Below are positions 26,401 through 35,033 of a stretch of 64,000 nucleotides of DNA, in pieces. Made by a program: the position numbers and the translations under genes. This stretch comes from CAYUVH01 sp964448135 (GTDB lineage Bacteria; Verrucomicrobiota; Verrucomicrobiia; Limisphaerales; UBA8199), in NCBI GenBank assembly GCA_964448135.1, contig CAYUVH010000039.1, positions 62,001 through 126,000 on the forward strand, in the 5' to 3' direction. The notes under the pieces were generated by a model. The model was given only the letters and a program-made list of their open reading frames with translations, was not told the DNA's origin and made no database searches. Position 1 is the first letter of the stretch, and each line of letters starts with the position of its first letter.

Positions 26401-29400
26401 CGCCGCCCGCGCAATCCGGGGGTGCCATCGTGGCCATTCACGATTCGGAACTCACCCGCGCCCTCGAACAAATGACGGCCACCCCGCCCACTCCCAACGG
26501 GGCTGGGACGTCCGGGAAGGAATGGTGGCAGACTAACTGGCATTATTTCGTCATGCCTGAATCGCTCAAGGAAGCCCTGCGCTCGGACGGCACTGCCTTC
26601 GAAATAGTGAGCGACGCCGACATCGCCGCCGGGAAGCTGATGGACACCAACGGCCATCCCCGTTACCCGATCATGATCAGCCTCGCTTCGGAAGCGGTGC
26701 GGGATGATGAAATCGCGCCGCTCACCAATTACGTTGCCGCCGGCGGTTTTCTCTTCGTCGGCTCCTCGTCGTTCACGCGCAACACCAACGGCACCGCTCG
26801 AGGAGATTTTGCGATTGGTAATGCGATGGGAGTCCATTGCGCGACCCCGGGCCTTACGAACTGGCGGGCAAACCAAGTCTTCGTCAAACAGAACGACCAT
26901 CGCATTGTAGCCCACTTGCCGAGCGGACTGATGTATTGGGAAATGGCCAACAACGGAGACGAGATTTCCTGGGGCTCATATCCGCATCCCTCCAACCCAT
27001 ACCCCTCCAACCTCGTGTGGCGCGTAACCACCTCGAACGCGACGTCCCTAATCGCCGGTGAAGCATCGCCGTGCCTCCTGACAAAAAGCTTCGGCAACGG
27101 CCAGTTCATCTACGACGCCTCGATGCAGCCACTGATCGGTCATGGCGGCTGGGCACCAGGCACCGCCGCCTACCTCATTTTCCGAAAATCCATCGAGTGG
27201 GCCTTTGACACGTCGCGCCGTCCACTCCCCAAAATCAGTCCGTGGCCGTTTGAATACAACACGGCAGTGATGGTCCGGCACGACCTGGAGAATTATCGTC
27301 AGGAAATCGCCGCCATCGAAGCCTCCGCGCAGATTGAAGCCGCCAACGGCCTGAAAGGTGAATACTATTTCTGCACGGGCACCCTGCGCGACGAGATGTT
27401 TCCGTCGTATAATACCAACACCGTCATTCAAAGCCTGCGCCGCGCCATCTCCAATTACAACGCCGTGATCGGCCCGCACAACGGCGGCCTGCGCAATCCC
27501 AACAACTCCCCTGCTCTTTCAATGACGGACTACGATTACTGGCATTGGGGACCGGATGAGGCGCTCAACGTCACGCCCGCAGGCTACGATAGCGGCAAGG
27601 CTTACGCGCTCGCTTCCGTTTCCAACGCGTTCGTGGACATCGAAGGCTGGTTGCCCGGCCAGATGACCAGCGACATGCGCGTCTGGGTCGCGCCCTATTT
27701 CAATTCCACCCGCGAGGATTCGTACGACATTCAAGCGCAACTGGGCGTGAAGGTCGCCGGGGATCAAAAGCTCACGTCCTTCCCCCATTGGACTGTGTCC
27801 ACCGGCACTTCCGGCAAACGCTATCCCTTCCTCAGCATTCCAGTGAGCGACTGGTTCGTTGGCAATACCGTCGCCCAGGCGATGGAAGCCGGCCACACCA
27901 CGAATTCCCTGCACGCAGGGGTGGACTATTATTACAGCCAGGGACTGCTTGTAAACTTTTACAGTCACACCCTGTCCACCGGTCTCGGCCAGGTGGGAGC
28001 CTTGGCCACCGATTACGTCGGCTATGCGGGCAACACCAATTTGCATCCGCGTATCTGGCCGGTGAATTGCGTGGACCTTTACAATTGGTGGCTCCAGCGC
28101 TCGAACGCGCAAATCACTGTAAACTACCAAAGCGGCGGCAGCGACAGCACGATCACAAAATTCAACATCACCGGCGCCACCGCCACCAATACCGCCGTCG
28201 AATTGCTGCTGCCCGGCACGGATACCGTGCTTGGCCTCCAGGTTTTCACCAACGGCGTCGCCGCGGGCAGCAGTTCGTGGCGCACCAACGGCCAGCTTTT
28301 AAAGGTGTTGGTCGGCAATACCGTCACCAATGCGGAAGTCCGTTACATCCTTGCGCCACAGGCCCGCGACGACGCCTTCGCCTTTGCCTCCGGTCCCCTG
28401 CTTTCCGTGCCGGCCCCAGGTGTGATCGCAAACGACGTGGGCGGCGCCGGCGGCTCCAGCCTCAGCGCCTTTGTCGTAACACCACCCACCAATGGTTCGG
28501 TGACGATGAACACTAACGGCAGCTTTACTTACATTCCGGATGACCAGACCGTCACCGTGGATAGTTTCACGTATCGCGTCAGTGATGGTGTCACCAACAG
28601 TGCTCCCGCCTCTGTGCTCCTCACCAACGCAAATCCGGCGGTCTTCAGCGACGACTTTATACGCGGCACCGACCCGGGTTCCCTCGCGCCGTGGATCGTG
28701 CGCGCGGGCAATTGGACGGTGACCTCAGGTGAACTGCGCACGGCCACCAACACGCTCCACACGTACGCCAATGTCTATCTGACCGGCAGTTGGCTGGATT
28801 ACCAGGTGGAAGGCCGCATCCGGTTTCCGGCCGGGGCTTTCGGCGGCGGCATCGGTGGCCGACTCGATCCGGTGAGCGGCAAACATTACTCGGTCTGGCT
28901 CTATCCCGAAGGTTCCATTGGTGGGGCGTTGACCATCAAGCTGATCAAGTTCTCCAATTGGACCACGTGGACACTGCTGCAGTCCGCCAGTGTGGCGAGT
29001 GTGGGAACGAACTGGCACGTGATCGACCTGGGCTTCCAAGGCAGTCAGATTTCCGTGGCTCTCGATGGCGTCCAGAAGCTCAGCGCCATTGATTCGGATT
29101 ACACTCAGGGAGGCATCTCGTTTGATATGTGGACCGACGACGCGCCTTACGTCATGGCGGCGGATTATTTCAATATCACCCCGCTTGCCGCCGAAGATCA
29201 ATACAGCCTCCTGGTGAACACCACCTTGAACGTCAGCGCCCCAGGCGTGCTGGCCAATGATTCAGAGGCATTCCCCGGCACGTTGCAAGCCGCCGTAGTC
29301 AGCAGTCCCGAGCACGGTTTTCTGCTTTTGTCCTCCGATGGAAGCTTCAGTTACACGCCGGATCAGGACTACATCGGCACCGACGCGTTTATTTATCAGG

Positions 29401-29693
29401 CCAGCCATGGTTCGACAAACCTGGGCACCGCCTGGGTCATCCTGAACGTCAACGCCGACACCAATCCGCCACCGGTGCCGGTCATCCAATCCCTGCAAAT
29501 CTCCAATTCGGTGGCTACGCTGTCGTTCAGTTCCGTCATCGGCCGGACGTACCGCCTTCAGTACAAGACCAACGTGGGCAGCGCTTCCTGGGTGGACGTG
29601 CCGCCTGACATCATCGCTGCCGATACCACCGCATTCGCAACCGACACGGTCATTGAAACACAGCGTTTTTACCGGGTCCTCCTGCTTCCTTGA
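23475..29693 (+). CDS. Giant secreted repeat protein with deacetylase-like and LamG-like modules
   Basis: 2072 residues with a signal peptide (MFIRKSSAVLAILFAAEVFA). Approximate layout: N-terminal beta domain to ~185; six ~115-residue Ig-like repeats, each with LLPGETAAPGT and VDxxWN motifs, plus one variant (~187-970); an alpha/beta amidotransferase-like region (GGAIVAIHDSELTRAL, ~985-1250); a region starting VMVRHDLENYRQEI and containing YYFCTGTL and VIGPHNGGL, resembling polysaccharide deacetylases (~1255-1540); a cadherin-like module ending in SDGV (~1630-1715); a LamG-like module (~1725-1900); a second cadherin-like module; and a C-terminal domain ending RFYRVLLLP. It is probably an extracellular carbohydrate-active or adhesive protein. 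The enzymatic calls are weak. Confidence 0.8.
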   Translation: MFIRKSSAVLAILFAAEVFARASVSISAATNGTGISADTAGSGGTGAWTTLGAITLTEGNKMDIDPGNVTLIITAPAGFEFNTALTPSATFSAAMDITSASASISSPATLTVSISVADNKKNDVLTVGATGLQIRPTFGGPLSTGKHLYRSASNPGTASISGITTSSDGSTGSNFGNVSTVAGAYNRLQLLLPGETPAPGTVSGRSGTPNTPIAGTAFNVTVNAVDAFWNPVTTILNLISFSSTDPAATLPGLTALAGGTKTLSVTLQTAGIQTITATDTLDGSKAPDTTTPVQVGPGAATKLIVITQPSATATAGVPFAQQPAVLIQDAYGNTRINDTTAIIATRLSGVGNLLGTTNLNAVGGIATYTNLAHSVATNITIRFTSGSLTAATSSVVTVTSGPFARLLALLPGETNAPGTVTGRSGSSAAIAGSNTLVRVLATDAYFNPIAGVSDNVGITSADAFAILPGSAPLVNGTNTYGITFKSAGSQNVIATDLTNGARTPATNTISVSAGAFVKLLLLVPGETAAPNTANGKTGAPTTQTAGIAFNTTVNGVDSFWNTVTSLSGASFTMHLASTDTNATFAADANLASGTVTMSVTLRRAGSWTITASDVDDGTKTSSTSPPITANVGSFTKLQTLLPGETAVPGSSTGKTGTPATQTAGTPFAVTVNSVDANWNLISTNDTVRIFASDTNAVLPANAALIAGAQTFSLTLKSAGSRTVTASNITHATIGGGTSSAVAINPAAYARLQVLMPGETAAPGTVNGKTGAPTARTAGTAFTTLTVSAVDTNWNVVPTNVTVAITSSDPNATLPANTALGTSGTKNNFSATFKTAGLETISATDASDLTKTNTGTATLVVAGAIAKLQLLVPGETAAPGTTTGKTGTPLSQNVSVPFNITVNSVDANWNVYSTNDIVRIVSSDPSAVLPANAPLAIGTRSFSFTFQTPGTNLTITASNVTHTAMPASVSPLVTVIAPPAQSGGAIVAIHDSELTRALEQMTATPPTPNGAGTSGKEWWQTNWHYFVMPESLKEALRSDGTAFEIVSDADIAAGKLMDTNGHPRYPIMISLASEAVRDDEIAPLTNYVAAGGFLFVGSSSFTRNTNGTARGDFAIGNAMGVHCATPGLTNWRANQVFVKQNDHRIVAHLPSGLMYWEMANNGDEISWGSYPHPSNPYPSNLVWRVTTSNATSLIAGEASPCLLTKSFGNGQFIYDASMQPLIGHGGWAPGTAAYLIFRKSIEWAFDTSRRPLPKISPWPFEYNTAVMVRHDLENYRQEIAAIEASAQIEAANGLKGEYYFCTGTLRDEMFPSYNTNTVIQSLRRAISNYNAVIGPHNGGLRNPNNSPALSMTDYDYWHWGPDEALNVTPAGYDSGKAYALASVSNAFVDIEGWLPGQMTSDMRVWVAPYFNSTREDSYDIQAQLGVKVAGDQKLTSFPHWTVSTGTSGKRYPFLSIPVSDWFVGNTVAQAMEAGHTTNSLHAGVDYYYSQGLLVNFYSHTLSTGLGQVGALATDYVGYAGNTNLHPRIWPVNCVDLYNWWLQRSNAQITVNYQSGGSDSTITKFNITGATATNTAVELLLPGTDTVLGLQVFTNGVAAGSSSWRTNGQLLKVLVGNTVTNAEVRYILAPQARDDAFAFASGPLLSVPAPGVIANDVGGAGGSSLSAFVVTPPTNGSVTMNTNGSFTYIPDDQTVTVDSFTYRVSDGVTNSAPASVLLTNANPAVFSDDFIRGTDPGSLAPWIVRAGNWTVTSGELRTATNTLHTYANVYLTGSWLDYQVEGRIRFPAGAFGGGIGGRLDPVSGKHYSVWLYPEGSIGGALTIKLIKFSNWTTWTLLQSASVASVGTNWHVIDLGFQGSQISVALDGVQKLSAIDSDYTQGGISFDMWTDDAPYVMAADYFNITPLAAEDQYSLLVNTTLNVSAPGVLANDSEAFPGTLQAAVVSSPEHGFLLLSSDGSFSYTPDQDYIGTDAFIYQASHGSTNLGTAWVILNVNADTNPPPVPVIQSLQISNSVATLSFSSVIGRTYRLQYKTNVGSASWVDVPPDIIAADTTAFATDTVIETQRFYRVLLLP
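24035..26390 (+). repeat. Tandem ~345-base repeats coding PGET Ig-like modules
   Basis: The PGET codons recur near 24050, 24710, 25045, 25395, 25740 and 26090, a period of about 340-350 bases except for one divergent unit between the first two. DNA similarity is clear at TGCCCGGCGAAACCGC-type blocks, indicating tandem expansion. Confidence 0.8.
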
Positions 29694-29816
29694 GATCTTG
29701 ATCGAAAAGAATCGCTCGGGTTCGGACAGGAGGATTTTTTGAGCTTAGTTGTTGGTACTGGAGCTTTTATTGCATTTTGCCTTGCTTTTGGCTCGCGAAT
29801 GACTTAGACAAAAACC

Positions 29817-30581
29817 GTGCCTTCTAGCCGTTTGTTCCAGCAGTTGCGCCGGCAACTTTGCTGCTCATGGGTCCCGGCAGCGCACCAGGTAAAACGGCGC
29901 GCTTTCACTCTTATTGAGTTGCTTGTGGTCATCGCCATCATCGCGATTCTCGCCGCCATGCTGTTGCCGGCCATGGCCACCGCCCGCGAAAAAGCGAAGC
30001 GCGTTGCTTGCAAAAATGTCATGCGGCAGGCTTTGCTGACCGTCCACATGTACGCCAACGATTACCTGGACTTCCTCCCCGATGGCCGCGACAACAACAA
30101 CGAATGGCATGCCATCCGCATCAAGTACGTCACGTACACGAACATGCTGCGTTACATCAATCGGACCAATTTCATGGATTGTCCGAACTTCAATTACGGT
30201 GCCTTCAACCGTTACAGCGACACCTACGGTTACCTCATCGGAAATTGCTATCTCGGCTACGCCAACATGGGCGCTTGGCAGACGACGAGTCCCTACTACT
30301 GGTATTCGGCGAAAAAGAACACCGACTCTCCGACCAATTACATCATTGCGGACGCAAATACGTTTGGCGGCAGTCTGCTGGCGGCCCCGCATCGTTCGAC
30401 CGGACCGTGGCTTCGGAACGGCGTGACTTTTATCAACACCGCCGGATCGGAAACGCCCGAAACCGTGGGCGGGGAAGGCGGCAACCTCGGGCTCTTGGAC
30501 GGATCGGTTTCCTGGGTGAAAAGAGCAAAGTGGCGCCAGCGATACGCCTCCTCCTACCAGCTCTATTACGCCTTCTGGTAG
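29817..30581 (+). CDS. Type II secretion-like pseudopilin
   Basis: 254 residues from a GTG start. A ~28-residue basic leader precedes AFTLIELLVVIAIIAILAAM, the prepilin processing signature, and a globular domain rich in Tyr/Asn (VHMYANDYLDFLPDGRDNNN). The end has GGNLGLLDGSVSW, the last part of the H-X9-DG region in degenerate form. The leader codons include the palindrome AGTTGC-GCCG-GCAACT (29842-29857). It lies 123 bases after the giant repeat gene, so the two may be functionally linked. No secretion machinery gene is in the window. Confidence 0.82.
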   Translation: MPSSRLFQQLRRQLCCSWVPAAHQVKRRAFTLIELLVVIAIIAILAAMLLPAMATAREKAKRVACKNVMRQALLTVHMYANDYLDFLPDGRDNNNEWHAIRIKYVTYTNMLRYINRTNFMDCPNFNYGAFNRYSDTYGYLIGNCYLGYANMGAWQTTSPYYWYSAKKNTDSPTNYIIADANTFGGSLLAAPHRSTGPWLRNGVTFINTAGSETPETVGGEGGNLGLLDGSVSWVKRAKWRQRYASSYQLYYAFW

Positions 30582-30605
30582 TTTTGCCTTCGGGGCGTCT
30601 TAGCC

Positions 30606-31904
30606 GTGACGTATCCGGACGCCATTCAGTTCCTGTACGATTTGCGCCTCTTCGGCGCCAAGTTCGGCCTCGAGAACACGTTTCGCCTCGCCGGACTGGC
30701 CGGGAATCCCCAGCACCGCCTCCGGTTCATTCATGTTGCCGGCACCAACGGCAAAGGTTCCGTCTGCGCGATGCTGGAAAGCATTTATCGCTCGGCAGGA
30801 TTGCGGGTCGGCCTGTTTACCTCTCCTCACCTCGTCAAATTTGGCGAGCGAATTCAGGTCAATCGCGAGCTGATCAGCGAGCCGGACATCGTGCGTCTGG
30901 TTGGTAAAATGCAACGGCTCCTTGCCGAACGCTGGCCCAATGGCACGCAGCCTCCCACCTTTTTCGAAGTCGTTACAGTGATGGCGTTGCTCTACTTCCA
31001 GGAACAGAAATGCGATCTGGTGATTTGGGAAACCGGTTTGGGCGGCAGGTTGGATGCCACCAACATCGTCACTCCCCTCGCCTCGGTCATCACGAATGTC
31101 CAATTCGATCACCAGCAGTGGCTTGGCGACACCCTGACCGCCATCGCTTCTGAAAAAGCCGGCATCATCAAGCCCGACGTCTCGATCCTCACCGCTGCCG
31201 ACGACGCCGAAGCACTGCGCGTCATAGGCGATACCGCTCGAAAAACAAACGCACCACTCACCATCGTGGCTGCTCCTGTCCGGGATGCTAAACAGACTCC
31301 CGCTTTGGAACCAAAACTGCCTCTCCCTGGCCGGCATCAAAGACTAAATGCCGCTCTGGCTACCGCCGTCGTGCATGCCCTCGCTGGGAAAATCCCCGTT
31401 TCGGAAGAGGCCTTGGAGCGAGGACTTGCCACCGTAAACTGGCCCGGACGTCTGCAGTTGGTAACTGAACCTTCCGGCCGAAAAATCCTGCTGGATGGAG
31501 CCCACAATGACGCGGGCGCCAAAACGCTCGTCGAATCGCTGCCGGAGATTCTGCCTGCAACTCCACCCGCTTTGATTCTGGGAGTTTTACAAGACAAAGA
31601 CTGGCGGAGCATCTGCAATGTTCTCGCTCCTTGCGCCAAGCGGATTGTTCTCGTGCCCGCCCCGAGCGACCGCACGGCCAACCCAGCCGAGCTGCTTGCC
31701 GCGTGCCGCGAGGCAAATTCCTCCGCTCGCATTGAGGCCTGCAAATCCCTTGCCGCTGCGCTGGATGCACTCTCCAGCGAGCCTTTCGTCGTCGTTACCG
31801 GTTCCCTCTACCTCGTTGGCGAAGCGCTGGAACTTCTGGAAAAATCCCGCCCCGCCCGCGAGGAACGCAGCCTCAACGAATGGGCTGCCCGGCCACAATC
31901 TTGA
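30606..31904 (+). CDS. folC: Bifunctional folylpolyglutamate synthase / dihydrofolate synthase
   Basis: FolC adds glutamate to dihydropteroate and to folates, using ATP. The 432-residue protein has the Mur-ligase-like P-loop HVAGTNGKGSVCAM (residues ~43-56), TSPHLVKFGERIQVN, ETGLGGRLDATNIV, NVQFDHQQWLGDT and the C-terminal DGAHNDAGAK motif. All are standard for FolC. It starts from GTG at 30606, 24 bases after the pseudopilin stop, though the functions are unrelated. It converges on mtnP with a hairpin between. Confidence 0.95.
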   Translation: MTYPDAIQFLYDLRLFGAKFGLENTFRLAGLAGNPQHRLRFIHVAGTNGKGSVCAMLESIYRSAGLRVGLFTSPHLVKFGERIQVNRELISEPDIVRLVGKMQRLLAERWPNGTQPPTFFEVVTVMALLYFQEQKCDLVIWETGLGGRLDATNIVTPLASVITNVQFDHQQWLGDTLTAIASEKAGIIKPDVSILTAADDAEALRVIGDTARKTNAPLTIVAAPVRDAKQTPALEPKLPLPGRHQRLNAALATAVVHALAGKIPVSEEALERGLATVNWPGRLQLVTEPSGRKILLDGAHNDAGAKTLVESLPEILPATPPALILGVLQDKDWRSICNVLAPCAKRIVLVPAPSDRTANPAELLAACREANSSARIEACKSLAAALDALSSEPFVVVTGSLYLVGEALELLEKSRPAREERSLNEWAARPQS

Positions 31905-31938
31905 AGCTTCTCTGGTGCCTGGTCCTGGGAGCTTTTTT
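31904..31938 (+). terminator. Terminator between convergent folC and mtnP
   Basis: AAGCTTCT (31904-31911) pairs with GGGAGCTT (31927-31934) using two G-T wobbles. The T run is 31933-31938. It overlaps the last base of the folC stop and reaches the mtnP stop codon. Confidence 0.5.
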
Positions 31939-32801
31939 CAAAGGTATTTCTCAATGACCGGCCCCAGCTTCTTGATCGTCTTCAATGGCCACACCTTCCG
32001 GTCCGTCATGATAGCGTTCTTCAGCGCATCATGACACGGCCAGTTCGGCTTGCCCGGAATCTGCGGGATCACCCGCTTGACGATGGCCTTCGCCATGGCG
32101 GCATTCCGATTCAGATTGGCGATTACCATCTCCACCGTCACATGGGCTTCGTCCACCTTCCAGCAATCGTAGTCAGTGATCATCGCCATCGTGGCGTAGG
32201 CGATCTCGGCCTCGCGCGCGCACTTCGCCTCGCCCAGATTGGTCATGCCAATCACGTCGTACTTCAGGCGATGGTTCGTCAGCGACTCCGCGCGCGTGCT
32301 GAAGGCCGGCCCCTCCATGTTCACATACGTGCCGCCATCATGCGCCCGCGCCCCTTCCGCCTTCGCGGACTTCACCAGCAGCTTGCGCAACTCCTCGCAG
32401 ATCGGCTCGGCAAACGCAATGTGCCCCACGATTCCCTCTCCGAAATAGGTATGCGCGAAGTTTTGCTTGGTCCGGTCCAAAAACTGGTCAATCAACACGA
32501 TGTCGCACGGCCGGTACTTCCCCTGCAAAGAGCCCACGGCGCTCACACTGATGATCCATGCTACACCGAGTTTCTTCATCGCCCAAATATTGGCCCGATG
32601 ATTCAGTTCGCTGGGCAGCACCCGATGGCCGCGCCCGTGCCGAGGAAGAAACACCACCTCCCGCCCGCAAAGTTCGCCCGTGAGCAAGTCATCGGAAGGC
32701 GCGCCGAACGGCGTCTTTACCTTGACCCATTTCTGGCGGATAAAACCCTCGATGTGATAAAGCCCGCTGCCGCCGATGATGCCGATTCGGTGTTTTGACA
32801 T
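31938..32801 (-). CDS. mtnP: S-methyl-5'-thioadenosine phosphorylase
   Basis: Cleaves methylthioadenosine with phosphate to adenine and methylthioribose-1-phosphate, the first step of methionine salvage. 287 residues with the PNP/MTAP fold. Motifs: IGIIGGSGLYHI at the N-terminus (phosphate loop), VFLPRHGRGHRVLPSELNHRANIWAMK, VDQF-like IDQFLDRT, GTYVNMEGPAFSTRAES (substrate site) and MTNLGEAKCAREAEI. The length fits the MTAP branch. No other salvage gene adjoins it; the MetE-like protein elsewhere in the window would be a plausible pathway partner. Confidence 0.93.
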   Translation of the reverse strand: MSKHRIGIIGGSGLYHIEGFIRQKWVKVKTPFGAPSDDLLTGELCGREVVFLPRHGRGHRVLPSELNHRANIWAMKKLGVAWIISVSAVGSLQGKYRPCDIVLIDQFLDRTKQNFAHTYFGEGIVGHIAFAEPICEELRKLLVKSAKAEGARAHDGGTYVNMEGPAFSTRAESLTNHRLKYDVIGMTNLGEAKCAREAEIAYATMAMITDYDCWKVDEAHVTVEMVIANLNRNAAMAKAIVKRVIPQIPGKPNWPCHDALKNAIMTDRKVWPLKTIKKLGPVIEKYL

Positions 32802-32852
32802 GCGCGGTCTTATACCGCTGCCGCGCGCGCCTCGCGAGCCAATTTTCCTGGG

Positions 32853-34136
32853 TTAGTCCGGCACCATCGAAACCGCTGGAAGATAGACCGTGAAAGTAGT
32901 CCCCTGCCCCACACGCGTGTTTACGTGCAACGCGCCCTTGGCCTGGCGCACCAGGCGCTGCACAATATTCAGGCCCAGGCCGGTTCCGCGCTGCGGGCCT
33001 TTCGTCGTAAAGTAAGGTTCAAGTACTTTGGGCAGAATCTCCGGCGGAATGCCCGGACCGTTATCTCGCACTCTAAAACGCACCAGCGGCGCAATGTTGT
33101 CAAACCCTTCCACATTCAGCAGCCGGTCTTCGGGTCCATCTTTGAACGACCGCAAATCCAGCGGCTCTTTCATCGCCTGCGCCTCGATTTCCACCGAATG
33201 CGCCTGCGGAGAACATTGGAAACCGTTCACCGTCAAGTTCAACAGCATCTGGATTACGTCCGTGCCATTCACCTGCGCCGCGATGTCTTCGACGAGCGGG
33301 CGCACGGTAAATTCATGTTGATGCCGGCTGGGATGCACCCAGACGAGGTGGCTCAGGTCGGTCAAAAGCTGGTTCACGCCCACGCGCGGGGTCTCATCCG
33401 CCTGCTTGCGCAGGAAGCTCAAATACCGGCGCGAAATCTCGATGCAGTTGGTCACCTGGCGGGTGATGGTGCGCAACCGGTCCTTGATGAACTCCAGGTC
33501 ATCCATCTCCAGACGGTTCGACGAGCCGATCCGCTGGCTCATCAGCTGGATGAAACCGGAGATTACCGTGAGCGGGCCGTTGATGTCGTGAATAATGCTG
33601 GCGTAAATCTCGCCGCGCGTTTGCGACATCTGCTCCTCAATCTTCTGGTTCTGCAGTTCGGCGAAAAGTTCCTGAAGCTTTTCGGCGTTCGTGTGGATTT
33701 CCGTTTCGAGCGTGCGCCGCTGCATCGCGTTCTGTACCGCAGCGCGCATGGTGGAGACATCGAACGGCTTGTTGAGGTAATCACACGCGCGCAATCGCAT
33801 CGCCTGACGCATGGTGTCCGTGGTCTCGAAGGCCGTCATCATGATGACCTCGATGGCCGGATTCACATACTTCAACCGCTCCAGCACTTCGATGCCCGAC
33901 ATGCCGGCCATGCGGATGTCGAGCACGGCGACGTCGATTCTTCTCGTTTGGGCAAATTCGATGGCGGCGGGGCCGTTCTCGGCCATCAACACTTCGTAAT
34001 CATCTTCGAAGATGATGCGCAGTGATTCGCGCGGGCCGGACTCATCGTCCACGACCAGGAGGGTGTTGCGCTTGCGGGGCAGCGACACCTCAGGAGTGAG
34101 CGTCGCCTCCAATTTTTCTGACACAGCCATCGTCAT
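32853..34136 (-). CDS. Receiver domain-histidine kinase hybrid protein
   Basis: 427 residues, cytosolic, with no membrane segment. An N-terminal receiver domain (LLVVDDESGPRESL; phospho-acceptor Asp73 in VLDIRMAG; Lys in YLNKPFDV) is joined by a coiled-coil linker (EKLQELFAELQNQKIEEQMSQ) to a histidine kinase. The phospho-His is H183 in IIHDINGPLTVISGF, followed by an N-box region (QMLLNLTVNGFQ), a G1 box (VRDNGPGIPPE) and a G2 box (GTGLGLNIVQ). The order REC-HK means its kinase activity is probably set by phosphorylation from another kinase. The N-box has Thr where Asn is common (LNLTVNG). No response regulator gene is adjacent. Confidence 0.92.
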   Translation of the reverse strand: MTMAVSEKLEATLTPEVSLPRKRNTLLVVDDESGPRESLRIIFEDDYEVLMAENGPAAIEFAQTRRIDVAVLDIRMAGMSGIEVLERLKYVNPAIEVIMMTAFETTDTMRQAMRLRACDYLNKPFDVSTMRAAVQNAMQRRTLETEIHTNAEKLQELFAELQNQKIEEQMSQTRGEIYASIIHDINGPLTVISGFIQLMSQRIGSSNRLEMDDLEFIKDRLRTITRQVTNCIEISRRYLSFLRKQADETPRVGVNQLLTDLSHLVWVHPSRHQHEFTVRPLVEDIAAQVNGTDVIQMLLNLTVNGFQCSPQAHSVEIEAQAMKEPLDLRSFKDGPEDRLLNVEGFDNIAPLVRFRVRDNGPGIPPEILPKVLEPYFTTKGPQRGTGLGLNIVQRLVRQAKGALHVNTRVGQGTTFTVYLPAVSMVPD

Positions 34137-34470
34137 CAGTCAGCCAGCCCCAAGTCGGCAGGTGCATACAACCTGAACTTATAGGGCACGGTAGTATCCT
34201 AATGGCCCCTGCAAGGGCTGCAAGCCTAAAGCTTGTTACAAATCGCCGGGCGGAAAGCCTCCGCGCGCAAAACTCCAACGCGCGACACCGACCGCATAAA
34301 CATTGCTCAAAACGTCCTCCACCGGGAACCAGTCTTTATCGCACCTGCACGAAAGGGCAGAGCGCTTCACGCGTTGTGCAATGACTTTCGGGGGTATTGG
34401 TTCACCGCGCAGCAGCTTCGGGCGCAATTCCACCGAGATTTCTTCCGCCCCGCCGCTTTCTGAAAAAAGC
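34137..34470. other. Spacer without a supported gene
   Basis: Short frames on both strands (for example 34236-34433 minus) have no recognisable features. It is likely promoter DNA for the receiver-kinase gene plus the 3' region of the TM2 gene. Confidence 0.35.
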
Positions 34471-34875
34471 TTACCCCCTTGCTTGCAGGTTTCGTTCGCT
34501 TATCTGCGAGTTCAAGGTGCAAATATCGTAGATGAGGCCAAAGCCAAACAGCCCGGCGGTGAAGAGGTAAAGCAAGCCGGTGCCCCATTTGCCTTGATAA
34601 AAGCGGTGGATGCCAAAGGCGCCGATCAGCAGCAGCAAAATCCATGCAACCGAGTAATCCAGAGGGCCCGTGACAAAGCGTTCGTCCGCTTCCCGCGCCA
34701 TGGACGGAATGAGAAACACGTCAACGATCCAGCCGATCAGGAACACCCCGCCAGTGAAAAACCAGAGGACCCCGGTCAGCGGCTTGCCAAAATAGAACCG
34801 GTGGGATCCCGTAAAGCCGAAAATCCATAGTATGTAGCCAACCACCTTGCTGTGAGTGGGGTTTTGATCGCTCAT
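34471..34875 (-). CDS. TM2 domain-containing membrane protein (two TM2 units)
   Basis: 134 residues with four membrane helices arranged as two TM2 domains. The first is GYILWIFGFTGSHRFYFGKPLTG...FFTGGVFLIGWIVDVFLIP, the second ILLLLIGAFGIHRFYQGKWGTG...LFTAGLFGFGLIYDICTL. Each carries the family G-x-H-R-F-Y-x-G signature and the Asp in the second helix. The function of TM2 proteins in bacteria is not established. It is divergent from the ubiquitin-like/DUF4132 operon. Confidence 0.9.
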   Translation of the reverse strand: MSDQNPTHSKVVGYILWIFGFTGSHRFYFGKPLTGVLWFFTGGVFLIGWIVDVFLIPSMAREADERFVTGPLDYSVAWILLLLIGAFGIHRFYQGKWGTGLLYLFTAGLFGFGLIYDICTLNSQISERNLQARG

Positions 34876-34989
34876 TTATTCAGGTGAGCCTATCAGTGTG
34901 CCCTGGCAGGCTCAATTACAAGCGTCGCGGATTTTTATACGCCCACCGGCAGGCGCGGTTTTGATAGTCTGCCCACAGCAGCACGCGCG

Positions 34990-35018
34990 TTGACCGGAAT
35001 AATTGGAAACGCTATACA
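34990..35018 (+). promoter_or_regulatory. Sigma-70-type promoter of the ubiquitin-like/DUF4132 operon
   Basis: -35 TTGACC (34990-34995), 17-base spacer, -10 TATACA (35013-35018). Transcription would start about ten bases before the ATG at 35034. No Shine-Dalgarno sequence is visible in that short leader, so the first message may be nearly leaderless. Confidence 0.5.
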
Positions 35019-35033
35019 ATCAATCCAAGATTT

